Translations under genes and position numbers: made by a program
Assembly: GCA_030549175.1 (NCBI GenBank)
Contig: JAUKUA010000001.1
Location: 930,001-994,000 of the forward strand
Direction of reading: 5' to 3'
From: Lasiosphaeris hirsuta
Lineage: Eukaryota; Ascomycota; Sordariomycetes; Sordariales; Lasiosphaeriaceae
DNA length: 64,000 nucleotides
Part shown: positions 36,522 to 48,675 of the stretch, piece by piece
Layout of the letters: each line of letters begins with the position of its first letter
Position numbering within the stretch: position 1 is the first letter of the stretch
The notes under the pieces: model-generated
What the model saw: the letters and a program-made list of their open reading frames with translations, nothing else
Database searches by the model: none
Told to the model about the DNA's origin: nothing

Positions 36522-36865
36522 ATGGAAGCCGCTCAGGCGAGCGTTTGTAAGGCTCGCCTAGACATGGTCGACATGGTCATCCGACTGACACTCGCCCAGC
36601 TGCAAGGCCTTATCGTTTTTGCCGTTCGGAAGGGGGTCGGTCCTTGTTTCCTGTTTCCCGCCTCTTGGAGAACAGCTCGCTTTCGCACCCCCGCCCAGCA
36701 AAGTGTATTGGTAGGCACCATTAGCCGCAGCCGCCAAAGCAGGTAAGTCAGAGATAGTCCAAAAAGGGATCAGACGGTAAAGTTCCCTACCTCTCCCCTA
36801 GAAATGGAAATGGTGCCGAATTTTGGGGGGCTTCCCCGTCGAAACCAGGAGTCGCGACGCCGTAG
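36522..36865 (+). CDS. Possible small spliced gene, 94 aa
   Basis: ATG in a good context (CCCAAGATGG) opens a frame MEAAQASVCKARLDMVDMV that runs to 36742. There a GTAAGT donor, a 59-nt intron and a CCCCTAG acceptor join it to 36802-36865 in frame (285 nt in total), ending GVATP. A TATA-like CATAAAT lies about 75 bases upstream of the ATG. The branch site is weak and no family is recognised. This may be chance. Confidence 0.25.
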
Positions 36866-37921
36866 ACTTTCCCCGAGGAATGATTTTCAGGCTCGGCATT
36901 CGATCAATTATTCTAGCTCGCTCTTTCCGTACACTAGGCCGTTTGGCTTGTTCTGTCCCCTGACTGGGCTTTCCCTACCATACCCCAAGCTCGCCTTGAC
37001 CCCTTTTCGGGGGACATTGTTCCACAATCTTTTTGTTAGAGAGATCGGACGTTTCATTCCCACCCGCTCAGTTTTCGAGATAGACATGCGAATCTCAGAT
37101 CGACCCAGACTAATTGTCGATGAGGCGAGTGTAATGTAGTTTAAGCTATGGTGAAATTGATATCTACTAGGGTGTCGATGCCGGGTAGAGTCGAAGGATG
37201 TGACAAGGTAGCGGCAACTGCGGATCGTTTCGATCACCTTTTTTTTCCTTCTTCAAGATTGCAGATGCAAACCGTATATACCATCGTATTCTTGCGTGCC
37301 ATTCAACAGTGCCTGCCATCTTGCTGTTTACTCGGTCGATTCCTGCCTTGGACGCGTAACGTATGACAGCAAGAGGCAGCCGCTAGATGCGGAAAGATTG
37401 ACAAAAACAGGGCCGCAGCCCACAAGCCAGACTGCAACCACTCATGTCAGAGACAACATAAGTACGGATACTGCAGACGGGCGGCGGGCATCCGTAAAAT
37501 CGCCCCCCGCGCCGCCGCCCCTCCCCTATCTCGGCATCGTGAAGCTGCCAACCCAACACTACTCATCTTGTCTGTCTCAGATCCCACACCCACATGCCAG
37601 TACATACATACATACAGAGAAACGCGGTCATGGAAATTTGGGTTGCGCCTGCGGTACCCCCTTTCCCCTCCCTTCGCTGCCGCGCGTTTGATGTGACTGG
37701 AGTGGCAATTGGTCTCGGACCAAAGGGCAAAGTCGTACGAATTACCACACGCACACACGATAATAAATAAATACCGGGCTGGGTCAGTGTCGGGGCTTGT
37801 TGGGCCGATCTGTGGGCTTTGTGTATGTCGGAAGTGCAGGTCTCGGGGTGAATGTTGTGGTTCCGCGAATTGATGTGAGTGGGTGGAATCAGGGTAAGTA
37901 GAATAATAAAATAACAATGCC
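36866..37921. other. Intergenic region
   Basis: No gene seen in about 1 kb. The right part is the 3' flank of the cupin gene and includes short CATA repeats near 37603-37614. Confidence 0.5.
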
Positions 37922-38268
37922 CTACTCTCCAATCACGTACGTACACCCTTCTCCGCCAATCCATACCTCATGAACCCGGCCAGCGGCGACATCGATGCGA
38001 TCACCAACGCCATACGTTGTCCTTGTTTTGTTGGTGTCGTCGGGCGGATAGGCGATGGTGAGTCCGCCCGAGAGGATCAGATGAGTCGTGAGGCCGGCGT
38101 GCGAGTGAGGAGGATAGTCTGGGCCTTGGTGAGTGTTGTGTCTGGGATTGCGGGTGGGAAAGGGGGCTGTTGTTTACACGCGTCGGGCCTGTCGGTCCAG
38201 GTGAAGGCGTGTGAGAAGCCCCAGGCGCGGACTTCGGCCTCGGCGCCCTCTGGTGATTTCGGCGCCAT
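37922..38268 (-). CDS. Small single-domain cupin
   Basis: Protein of 97 aa from exons 38178-38268 and 37922-38124 (294 nt); the intron is 53 nt (GTAAAC donor, ACCAAG acceptor). It begins MAPKSPEGAEAEVRAWGF. The cupin motif 1 is DYPPHSHAGLTTHLILSGG, with metal-ligand His37 and His39. Motif 2 is VGDRIDVAAGRVHEVWIGGEG, with His82. The usual motif-1 Glu is replaced, so the metal site may be reduced or different. Small cupin_2 proteins of this size are often enzymes of unknown substrate. The fold is well supported; the reaction is unknown. The start is the ATG that gives the shortest complete cupin. Confidence 0.82.
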
Positions 38269-39086
38269 GGGTGGGTTGGAAGGCCCAGGGGCTGACAGCG
38301 TGGACGAGTCTAGGCGAGTACTGTAGTGTGTGTGGAGTATTATCGTGATCGAGATAGTGGTGGATGAAGCTTGGTTGATGAGATCATCGATTCGAGCGGT
38401 TCTCGTGGATTTGACGTCCCCCGGGCCGGGTGCCAGTGTGGGGTGCTGGTGCGAGCCGCGACGGCAGAGACGCCGTTTCAAGGCACTAGGGGCTGACTGC
38501 ATTCAAACTTAATTTACCATCAACTGCCGTTTTCTTACCTCGATATTAAACCATGAATGTTGGCAATATATAGATTGAGGCTCTTATTCAGAGCCCCATT
38601 TCTGTCCTTGCTGAAGACAACGTCATCGCCGAGCGACTTAACGAAATGCCATGACTAACGTGGGGTGTTTGACTCAATCCGCAGCCTAGGCAGACATAAC
38701 CCATTGTCGGACCAATCCTCAGAGATATAACTTTAATCACTAGGTGGCCATCGTTGGAACACTTAGATCAAACCGCCATCGCTACCATCCATATGCCACG
38801 AAGCAGTTGTGCAATGGTACTATGTGCACACTGAATCTCTTCATAATGGCATATCGTCATCCCATACCATCCCTTGTCTGCCTCTACCCAAACCTTACAG
38901 ACCACAGGGGGCCAACACGATCCACACTTACGTATCATCTTTTCCACCCTTTGTTATCGGTTCTTCAAACACACCTCGTGTATGGGAGTATGTACAGGTT
39001 CATTGAGAGTAACACCGATTAGAGACGAGGGAGTGCCAAGTCCTGGTGTCAAGACGTCAGATTACCAAACACAGATATCCATCCCT
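38269..39086. other. Intergenic region
   Basis: Between the cupin start and the stop of the next leftward gene. No gene is seen. It should contain the cupin promoter; a TATA-like TATATAG occurs near 38568-38574 on the plus strand. Confidence 0.5.
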
Positions 39087-39904
39087 CTAATGAGGGGTGT
39101 GAGTTGCGCATTGGGGGTAGGGACTTAGCCTTCTCGAAACATTCCCATAGAGTTCGTCCATCTCTTCCATCGTTACAATCGCAAGCATCCCCTCTCCACC
39201 ACTCTCTTCCCCGGAATCTGATGCCTCCCTCTCAACAACACACATCCGGAATCTTTCCTTCTCCGGTTGACCAGCGGCCTGAGGAAACGGGTACCTGTAC
39301 TCCGGCCCGATCAACGTGACCGGGCGTCTCCTTCTCGCGAACCGCCCTCTCCTTTCGCCCTCTTCACCAAGCCCATTCTCACACAACCCACCCTTCCCAA
39401 CCCTCCTCACTCCCTCCACCACCCTCCCCCTCCGATCCGCCCTCCACCTCACATCCCCCACCCTCACCTCGGCACTCCTCAACGCCTCTAGATTCACCAC
39501 TGGACAACTCCGCCTGCCCGCCTCCACAGGCTGATCACTCCGCAACCACACGCGATCGCCTGCCCTGCGCCACGTCAGTCATCACGCACTCCCACACAAA
39601 AACAGTACAAGAGAAGGAGAAAACCCCACCAACACCCCCGTTCCACTATCCCATGGGCCGTCGACACCGCCTCCAACGGCACCATGGGAACCACGTCCGC
39701 CGCCGGGACCCAGTGGACGTGGTTGTCGTCCACTCCGCCGCGCTCGCGGACGACGATGTGTGTCGCAGGGTCTAGGGAGCCACTCAGAGCGCTCGGCTGG
39801 GGAGGGGGTAGGTGGTTGATGTCTTGGGGTGATTCGAGGTAGGCGGTGGACGACGGGTGGGGAGGGCTTTTGTAGCGGTAGCGGTAGACTTGGATGTTGA
39901 ACAT
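39087..39904 (-). CDS. Unrecognised 248-aa protein
   Basis: Two exons, 39636-39904 and 39087-39564 (747 nt), with a 71-nt intron (GTGTTG donor, GGCGCAG acceptor) joining GIVERG to AGDRVWLRSD. The protein begins MFNIQVYRYRYKSPP. A well-formed middle (HIVVRERGGVDDNHVHWVP, then MVPLEAVSTAHGIVERG) precedes an Arg-rich segment (RRADRRGRVVEGVRR type) and ends in an acidic segment (SGEESGGEGMLAIVTMEEMDELYG). The last dozen residues look less constrained, so the true end could use another splice. No domain is recognised. The frame continuity and composition make a real gene likely. Confidence 0.62.
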
Positions 39905-40686
39905 GTTGTTGCTGAAGGGGGAGGGGGGGGTATGGGGGTTGGTGATTATGAACTGAAGTGAGGGTGACGTGGTGGGAGGTGTAGAGACGAGGGCAAGGGC
40001 ATCGCCATACTTATGGCGTACACTAACGAGGATATTTATAGGCGAAAGTCATATGACAAGTGATGGGAATGTGCTGCTTGCACTTTAAAAAGGGGCGCTC
40101 TTGTCTCAGATTTGACCAGGAATAGCAGGTCTTTTGATGCCGATGGGAGCACACGGCCCGTCTGCTCACCTGATGGGACCGCCACGACGGCAGGTAAGGG
40201 GGTCGAGTTGAGGAGGTGAGTGCCAATCAACGGCCCGTTGACGTCGAACAAGGCATCGGCTCCGCGGAGCAAGAAACATGACAGGAGCTGAAAAAGAAGG
40301 GCCTAGATGCAATGCAAAGGGGAGGAAACCGAGCTTCCCGATTGATCCACACATGCATGGTATCGTACACTAGACATGCTGCTGAAGTCTGACGCCACAC
40401 GTGGCCGAGACTCTCAAATTGTGTACAATGGTAGGACGCCGAACTCCCTCAAGCCGCGTCCAAAAATTCCAGGCCGACTTGCTCGCGGTGGGTGTAAAGG
40501 CCGTCATGGTGCCGCCCTCTGCCTCCCCCTCCTCCGCCCCAATCCCAAAACAGATGCTATCCCCTACTCCCAAACGCCCGTTTATGTATGCACCAGAGTA
40601 GAGCTGTGTGACGTGTTCGTCACTACCGCCCTCTGGCGGCTGGTGTTAGACATCGCAATTCAGAAACATCACATTATTATCCCACT
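39905..40686. other. Intergenic region
   Basis: Between the 248-aa gene and the AIM11 stop. No gene seen; short G-rich runs lie upstream of the 248-aa gene (near 39919-39930). Confidence 0.5.
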
Positions 40687-41391
40687 TCAGCTCTTGCTCT
40701 GCTCCTCCTCCGCCGCCGCCGTCTCCTTCACCCCTAATGTCTTGGCCATCCACTCAGCAATCTCCTTCTCGGCCGCCTCGTCCGTCACACCCGATCCCTT
40801 GATCGACTTCCTCGCCAGCCAGCGCAGGTCGTCGATTGACGAGATGTCAAAGACCCACGACACGCCGCCGGCCATCATCATGGCGAAGCTCATGACGTGG
40901 AGCGTGGCCAGGTTGAAGGCCTGCACGGCTAGGAAGGGGTCCTTCTTGTCGACGCCGGCGCCCGCGTACGTAATGGTCGTGTTTGTCACCTTGCCGTAGT
41001 TTTGCTCAAAGAACTTGAGGGCCGAGTTGAGCTGGTGGCGGCGCACGGCGCGCCGCGTCAGGAAGACAGAGAAGCCCATGAAGACGCCGCCGCCTGCGAA
41101 GAGCCCGAGCTGGCGGAAGGAGCGCCGCGAGAGCACATGGGTGTGTGGCCGCGACGGCTCGTCGGGGATGGTTTCGGGCGCGGGTGCGGGCTCCGATGTG
41201 CTGGTGGGTGTGGCCTTAGAGGGGATGGTGGCTAGGCGCTCGGAGGAGCGGGAGAAGGAGGCCAGGACAAAGGATGATTGCGCTGGTTGCTGCTGCTGCG
41301 ACTGCGACGCCGGCGGTGGCTGCAGGGGCGCGGCATCCTCGGCGGGCTTCTTGATCCCGAAGATGGAATTTATCAAGCCCGAGATGATCAT
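40687..41391 (-). CDS. AIM11: AIM11-like mitochondrial membrane protein
   Basis: Single-exon protein of 234 aa. The start chosen is MIISGLINSIFGIKK; the frame stays open upstream, but the sequence there does not look like the family. After a Gln/Pro/Ser-rich linker, the AIM11 core begins at SRRSFRQLGLFAGGGVFMGF, the first membrane helix, followed by TRRAVRRHQ. The second helix is NLATLHVMSFAMMMAGGVSWVF, followed by DISSIDDLR and a charged C-terminus. AIM11 (altered inheritance of mitochondria 11) is a two-helix mitochondrial protein of unknown mechanism. Identification rests on helix layout and the R-R-x-x-x-Q-L-G-L-F motif. Confidence 0.85.
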   Translation of the reverse strand: MIISGLINSIFGIKKPAEDAAPLQPPPASQSQQQQPAQSSFVLASFSRSSERLATIPSKATPTSTSEPAPAPETIPDEPSRPHTHVLSRRSFRQLGLFAGGGVFMGFSVFLTRRAVRRHQLNSALKFFEQNYGKVTNTTITYAGAGVDKKDPFLAVQAFNLATLHVMSFAMMMAGGVSWVFDISSIDDLRWLARKSIKGSGVTDEAAEKEIAEWMAKTLGVKETAAAEEEQSKS

Positions 41392-42400
41392 ATTGGGCAG
41401 GCGTCGGCGGGGGTTGCGAGGGAAATGTTGAGGGGCCCGCCGAATAAGGAGAGTGGTGCGTTGACAGGTGGATAGGCGTGTCCCTCTGTCGTCTATGGAG
41501 CTACAGCTCGAGAGAAAGAAAGAAGAAAAAAAAGACACCAGGAAAGCTTTGGCCTGCTTTGCTTGGACATGCCATTGAGCGAATGGCGTGGTGCAGCTGC
41601 TTAAGCGGCTTTGCGGGGGAAATGCATATAGGCAGAGCGTAGCGTCTTGGCAATTGGAGATCCTCGCTCCCCCACAGACCAAGGCACTGATCGACTGCTC
41701 CAAGTTTATGAAAGGCGGCATTGGAAGAGAACGTCCCCCTCCCGCCTCCTTATTGAGACAAGTTTTCTCTCTGCCAGCGTGTTGCGCGGTTTGTGTTGAA
41801 TTAACTACTCACATTGTTAATGTGCATGTCCAGGGAAACAGTTCACACGCAAGCATGTCTCATCGGCATGTCTTTTTTTTTTTTTTTTTATAGCCTATCC
41901 TATATCCCCCACCATCACTTGAATGGTTCTTGGAGATGCTGGCTTGTTGGCTTGCCGGTTTGATGGAAGTGGGTGTCGGTCCTTGAATGGAAATGGCGTG
42001 GACTGCATAGGGCTGGCATTCACCACTGCGCCGCGCCCAGCTATAGGTCACTTCCCGCGATCAAGTGGGGACCTCGTTGACAAACACCGAACGAGGGCTG
42101 CGTATTGAGAATGCTCTCGAGGCTCGAGACACTTTCGCATCGGTCTTTTTTAAAAGAGGAGAGTCCCAGATCAGGAGATATCGCCAAACCCAGCCGCCAA
42201 TAATCACAATCACCTGCGAGAAGCCATTCCGAAGGCTGGCCATCCAGAAAGCGGGGTATCATCAACTGCTGGTCTTCACCTTTCATCAACAATCAACACT
42301 CAATCTTCGTCTCGGTCCTTAACGCCCATCTCGACTTCGGCCCACCACTCCCAAACACACGGATTCCCTCCGTTTCTCACCTTTTCACCTCCCCAGCCCA
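41392..42400. other. Divergent promoter region
   Basis: One kilobase between the leftward AIM11 gene and the rightward oxygenase gene; both promoters must lie here. It contains a long T run near 41872-41889 and no gene I can support. Confidence 0.55.
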
Positions 42401-43670
42401 ATGGCCAAAGATAAGCGCTCCAAGGCCGCCTCCAGCAGCATCAAGCAGCCGTCACTACTATCCCTGGCAACTAGGGCTGCTGCAACCAACGTCACACCTG
42501 CCTGGCCGACATTCAAGCCGGAATTGCCCGCAACCGATCTAGCCCTAGAGACCGTCGTCCCGGACAAGGTCGTTGTGTTCCGCTCCTTCTTCCCACGCTC
42601 TCTCTGCCGTGACTACGTCTCCTTCCTCGCCAATCTCCCGCTCACAACCACGCCTGGCAAGCCTAAGCGAGGGCATGCCGTACGGGTAAACGATCGTTAC
42701 CAGATCGACGATGCCACATTTGCCGACCGTCTCTGGTCTGAGACAGGTCTCAAGGACGCTGTCCTAGATCCTGATCTTGCCCACCTCTGGTACCTTTCTC
42801 TTTCCACCGCAGTAAGCATCGCCGTATGTGTGCTAATCGGGCGGTTGACTGGATAGGGGGGAGAAGTCATTGGCTTGAATCCCAATATCCGAATATACCG
42901 GTACTTGAAGGGTCACTTCTTCGATGCACACTGTATGCAGCTCATCTTGTATTTCCTGGTTCCCGGTATTCACCGCCCCGTTCCCGCACCCCCCCTCAGC
43001 CTGTCGTGATTCTTACCTTTTCCTCCCCACATTTTCGCCTCTTTTCATTCCTGGCTGATGGCTTGGGACAACGCTCCAACCGCAGTCATACCTGTTTCCC
43101 CTCCATAAATGCATTGTATTTGCATCGAATCCTGCCCTGACGACCTATGACCAATGACCAGATGACGACTCCAACAATGTGACCATCAAAGCTGCCGGCA
43201 GCAATGATATCGTCCCGGCAAAGACGACCTGGACACTCCTGCTCTACCTCACTTCTTCTGCCGATGGCTGGTACGTACTCTCCGGCCAAAACGAGAAAAA
43301 AACCAACCCCAACCTAACCATCCATAACAAGTACCGGCGGCGAAACCGCCTTCTATCCCCACGAGAGGCGGTCGGCCAAAGAGGAGATAGTAGTCAACCC
43401 TGAGACGGGCATGCTACTGTTGCATAAGCACGGGGACGACTGCATGCTGGTGAGTTTCTTGTCCCGCCCCCCTTTTCGACACTACCACCCCTCTACCTGA
43501 GCTTGCAACCCTGTCTCGACTCCCTCCCTCTCTACTCCTCCATTATATATTTGTAGATACCCACACCAACTAAGTCCACTCTCTGACGTATCCTATGACA
43601 GCACGAGGGAAGAGAGGTGACGGCCGGAGAGAAGTGGATTCTCAGGACGGATTTGTGTGTTAGGAAGTAG
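42401..43670 (+). CDS. 2-oxoglutarate/Fe(II) oxygenase, prolyl-4-hydroxylase-like
   Basis: Protein of 260 aa from five exons: 42401-42811, 42857-42932, 43162-43270, 43332-43449 and 43602-43670 (783 nt). It starts MAKDKRSKAASSS. The double-stranded beta-helix core shows GEVIGLNPNIRIYRYLKGHF, then the metal-binding HYD in FDAHYDDSNN, with TTWTLLLYLTSS and GGETAFYPHE as the central strands. The distal His is in CMLHEGREV, followed by the 2-oxoglutarate-binding basic residue in GEKWILRTD. The enzyme would use O2 and 2-oxoglutarate to hydroxylate a protein or small-molecule substrate that cannot be told from sequence. No signal peptide is seen, so it is probably cytosolic or nuclear. Intron 2 (229 nt) is the longest. 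Confidence 0.9.
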
Positions 43671-44176
43671 CTACGTACACGTAATAAACAAAGTAGCATA
43701 TTCCCTTCGCTACAACATCGTCGTTCTGCGCAAGATATAAATGTGGCGTCCACACTGTTCCTACACATCGTTTGGCCTGCCATAATACTCCTCGTTGGCC
43801 CCTTCCATATCGTCAACACCATGCCATGTTTCTCTACAGCCAACCGTTCGTTCTGAATACTACAGAAGCTCCTTCAACCTCAATGTGTTCTTCAATTACC
43901 CCTAAAGGGACCCCAAAACAATCACACTGGAGGTCACAACACAATTTTTTTCTCGCCAAACCAGCATCTATTTACGCTTTTAACTAGAAGTTACATACCA
44001 TACCTTGCGGCACAATACAAACCACCCTAAACAGATCCGCTAGTCCTACACACGCTATCTGACCTCGCTCTTATCTAAACCCGACACGTTCAAACCAACA
44101 AAACACATCTGACCTTGCCCGTCTCTAAACCTGAAGCGTTCAAACAAAACACAACCACAGACTCGCTGACAAACAC
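43671..44176. other. Convergent 3' flanks
   Basis: Spacer between the 3' ends of the oxygenase and the RdRP genes. No gene. A pair of similar short stretches (44056-44100 and 44108-44150, both with TCTGACCTTGC/CTCTAAACC and CGTTCAAACCAA-like sequence) forms an imperfect direct repeat. Confidence 0.5.
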
Positions 44177-47100
44177 TCACCCAAACCTCTTAATAAGTCG
44201 TTCCATCGTTGACTCGGCCTCCATCACGACGACTTCTTCCTCAAACTCCAGCTCCTCCTCGCCCTCCGAATGCATACCGAGCAGACCACCAGCCCCGCCA
44301 CTAGAGACAAGCATATGCTTATGATCCTCGACCATGTGGCCTGACCAGGCACCCTCAGTAAACTCCTTCGCGTCACTGCCGCTTCCCAACAGGTCCGATT
44401 CGCTACTGGTGGACGCGGTAAGGGTGACACCGGTGACGGAACTTGCCCCAGACTCGACCAAGGTCGTCTGGGCGGAGTTATCATTAGCATAGAGAGGCTC
44501 GAGATCGATAAGGTCAACCCCATCTGGCTCAACCCGAGATATCTCGGTCGGAGCCAACTCAGCCTCATCCGGCTTAACTTCAACCGATGCGACCTCGGCA
44601 GACCCAACCTCAGCCGACTCAACCTCAACCGGCTCCTCGGTTGGCGCTTCGGCTGGTTCCTCGGCTGGCTCCTCAACCTCCGGCCCATCACTAATGTGAC
44701 AAAACAAACGAAGAATCTCGCCACGGTGGACAAGAAGTCCATCACTGGTGTGCGTATAGTCCATATTCAACATATCGGCACCGCTAATCTCACGCTCTCT
44801 ACCCTCACTAGGCTCTTCGTGGCCGCTCAGTCTTGCCACTTCCGTAGGTGGCATTTTCTGGGCAGCTGGAACGGCTGTTGCCCCAATGGAACCCATTCCC
44901 GCCTGGACCGCCGCATCTCCAGCAATTTCCCCAAGAACGCTGTCAAATAGCCATGGGAAGCTGATCAGGGGCATCGACCGCGCGCTGATATTTCTCAATC
45001 CCACCTTGCCATTGGGGTAGACGTGAGGCTGACGGGATTCGTGAAGCGCAATCTGTACCTCCTCCCAGGTTACTTGGTACATCGCTGCAACAAAGGGCCT
45101 AAAGGTCTCGATTTCGCGCGAGCCACCTGCTTCCTGAATGCAAAGATCGCGAAACTGCTTTTTCAGCGCATACGACTCTTGCCCTACTTTTTCTTGGAGT
45201 TTGTAGCTAGAGCCAGTCTGCGGTTTGGAAAGGACAAACGTGGTCCAGACCTCAAACTCTGTTCCGATCTCGAGTTGGCCCATCGCCCGACGCATGGCGA
45301 TGTCGTACCGACTCTTGATGCGCCTCACCTTTTTTAGTAGGTCATTATCAAGACGGTATCGCTTCAGGATTCGGCTGTCGAATGGCAGCTTGTAGCCCTC
45401 ATTTACGTCAAAGACTTCCTTCTTGACCATGTCATAAAGTTGGCCCAGGGCCGTAGTTGAATGATAGCTGGCTTTCGGGTTCTTGTCCATGAAATGGGGC
45501 CACTTCCTGGGCTCCATGCTCTTGTTCCAGTCGGCAGCGACGCCCGTCTTGACGTAATCAACCGCCTTCGAATGTAGATTTGCCAGTTCCAGGCCTGCAG
45601 TCAACAAAAACATCAGAAGGTGTTCTTCTCTCACAGTTGGGTTTCTGACTTACACTTCACATGATCCGCACCATAAGTGTCCGCCATTGCCAAATGGGCA
45701 TGTGCAATCAGAGGCAGGGTATTTCTCTTCATGTAAATCACAAAGAACTCCTTCAGATTGTCGGCCTTCACAGCATTTCTTTCTCGAACCGGCGGCTCGG
45801 GCGTGTAGTCCATCGGCGGATAGCCCCTCTTGTCCTGGGGCGGAAGCAGTCGCTGGTCCCAAAGCACAAAGAAGTCATCCCCATCGAGATCTCCTCCTGA
45901 GCACATGCTAGGCAAATCTCGGTCCCCCTTTAAGGGGAATACCACAACATTCTTGATATGGCGAAGGATCGGAATATCCACTGCCTCCACCATACGGATG
46001 TCGCCGGGATGCAGCGAGGGATTGCGTCCAACGGCACAAAGTCCGGTGATGATCTTGAAGTGCCCTTCGTTATCTGGATTAGAAACCTGCAGGAAAATCT
46101 GTGGGAGTTTGCCTTTCAGAAGGTTTCTTTTGCCTTCAATGGTCTTCGAGTGTCCCCTCAAACTCCCAGTCTCGTCAACGCAGCCGAGAACGAAGGCGCC
46201 CTTATCCACAACCAGCCTCGCCTTCTCCTTGAGGCCCTTTATTGACCACGACCGCCATAGCTGGAGCAAGGTGTCGACAAACGGCTCACGTGTTTTCATG
46301 AAACCGCTTGTAACCATCCCCGCGATGGTCTTGGTCATCTGGTTTTCATCGACATAACGAGAGAGAAGACCCGCAGCCTTGGAAGAGTCCGTCATGGCAG
46401 CGTCATAGTTGGCAACCTGCTCGCTCATCATATCGACGAAGACTTGATCAGGCACCCCGAGACAAGACAATATGCTGATTGTTTGTCGATTTAACGTGGC
46501 GCACGCAAATTGGGAGCAGCGAATTACTTCCAGTCCATTGTACTCGGCCAAGAACTTTTGCTGAGACTTTCGAATATGAACCTCCGTGCCTTTGACCTCT
46601 GGCCAGGATACTAGCACGCCCTTACAACCGCCCATGCGAAACTGGACCGCTGAAGGGGAGGGCCAAATCTTCCAGTCGTCGGCCACTATTTTTGTTAGGA
46701 TGGGTGATATCTTGCCAACACCATCAGTGAAGCAACAGTCGCCCCTCTCAACATCAGGGATCTTGACGATGCGAGGAGCAATGAGTGCTCGCACAGGCCG
46801 TGTAGTTGAGAAACACTGACCAATTCTGGCGGCGTATTTCGCCACGATAGTGATGTGATTGAATTGGCCCATCCACTGGCGGATCTTGTCGCAGGTGATA
46901 ACATCTTCAGGGTTGCCTTCAGGTTTGCAAAAAAAGAACGCACCATTTTCGCGAACTTGAGAGTTTCCAAAGGCGAGAAACTCCCAGTGTACATTGCCCA
47001 TCCGTATTCCCTTGTCCAGGACCCGGTACGCGCGGGTGTAAATTAGATCATCTTGATATCCTTCACATCCTGTTATCCGGCCTTCTGCCAGTTCATCGGT

Positions 47101-48675
47101 AAACTGGATCCGGAGGAAATTGTCTTGCAACCTGTTGTAGTGACGGATCACACGATTCGTCACCTCAACCGTAGGAGTTTTGAAATAGATCTTTGTCGGT
47201 GTGATGATAGCCTTGCGGATTAAAGCACAGTGATTCGGTAGGTTTGCGGTTGCAGGGAGATAGTCGAGAGCACTTGCATTATCAAATAACTCCATCGGCT
47301 CGAAGATGCGCTTTCCCTCATCGGCCGCATATTCGAGGATAAGCCGAGCACGGTTGACGTTCAGGGTCTTGAGCTTGGAAAATTCCAGAAGCTTCTCAAT
47401 GAAGTCGCGGTTGAGGTTGTACTCGCTGAGTACGCCATTCGAAATGCATACCTCGAGCTGATATCGTACATCGAAAGGCAAGGACTCGGGAGTAGGGGAG
47501 CCCAGAAGGGCGAGGTCAGAACTGAATCGTGATTGGGATACTGAAATTGGCATGGAAGTCTGATGGTCCAGAATTTCCCACAGCTGTGGTTTCTCGTCCG
47601 GGATCAGCTTGAGGGCCACGTCGGCCTTTGTCTTGATATTCCAGTCTTTCAGCCGCTTCTCGACACCCAGCCACTGTTCTGTGGGAAGCTTATCAAGAGA
47701 GACCCAAAGTGTGGTCCAGCGGCCTAAGTCTATAAATTGGTAGTCTTCGTCAAGTGAAACAGGCCGTGACGGGGAAAGCGGCCTCTGGTTGATCTCCACG
47801 GCGCGTTGCCAAAGCTCACGGTCTCCCAAGATAAGTTGGGCCGATAATTCCTTCAGCTTCTCCGCCCGCTTCCTCCAGAAAAGAGGAGGGCCATTGGTGG
47901 ATATGACTACAGCTGAGCGATCCCCACTCAAGCCAACTCGGCGAATTGTATTGATATTGCCGAATTTGATGTCGGCCCTGAAATATTGGTTGATTTGACA
48001 AAAGAGGACGGTGAAGTAGAAGATCGCCTTTTTTCGCTTGAAGTCAATGATAAGTTTCACAGGGTGCTCATGTCCAGTTGCACAAAGCTCCCTCTTGGCC
48101 ATGACTGCTCCCGGCTCTGTAAGAACGCCAAAAGTGAGGCTGAATGGGTCGAGGGTTGTGAACTCCGGGCAGGAATTTCCCGTAGGAGTCCGGATGGTGG
48201 CTTCCTCGTCTCCATGCCCAGGAAATCCCACTACGGGCCACGCCAGACGCAGATAATTTTCCTCGCCATAGGTAATCTTGCAACGTCCTACGCTGAAGAA
48301 ACTCGTATTGTGTGGCGGAGGCTCAAATCGGACTCGCGCCTTCCGCGGGGCTCTGGAGTCGTCATCCAGTTCAACATACACAATACTACCGTAATCCTTG
48401 AGGCTCGAAACAATGTCCCAGGACGTGACGGCATTGGGAATATCCGTGAGGTGAATCAAGGCACTGCGTCTTTGCTGCCAATTCGGAGGGATCGTTACGG
48501 TTGAGTAGCGGCCGGGTCCATTGTTTTCTCGCTGAACATGATTTGCGTGACGGGAGCCTGCCTGTTGCCTTCTGGCAGAATCATTGGAGGTGTTCCTCGG
48601 GTGGGGAGATCTATTGTTGACAGCGGGTCGTGGTTCAATCGTAGGGGCCAGCTGTGAGGCCCAGCGTGGAATCAT
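44177..48675 (-). CDS. RNA-dependent RNA polymerase of the silencing pathway
   Basis: Protein of about 1479 aa from two exons, 45654-48675 and 44177-45594, with a 59-nt intron (GTAAGT donor, CTGCAG acceptor) joining ADHVKC to LELANLHSKA. An RRM-like N-terminal segment (SALIHLTDIPNAVTSWDIV) is followed by the catalytic region. The signature CSGGDLDGDDFFVLWD holds the metal-binding DLDGD at about residues 929-933. Eukaryotic RdRPs of this type copy single-stranded RNA into dsRNA for Dicer in quelling or meiotic silencing. The N-terminal RRM suggests the SAD-1/Rdp1 branch rather than QDE-1, but I cannot decide this by eye. The first ATG in good context gives MIPRWASQL; the frame is open upstream without an ATG. 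The C-terminus carries an acidic Glu/Val/Pro repeat region (about residues 1320-1360). Confidence 0.94.

Noticed and set aside
41392..41721. Upstream extension of the AIM11 frame
   Set aside because: Open but unlike the family; the MIISGLINSIFG start gives a normal AIM11-type N-terminus.
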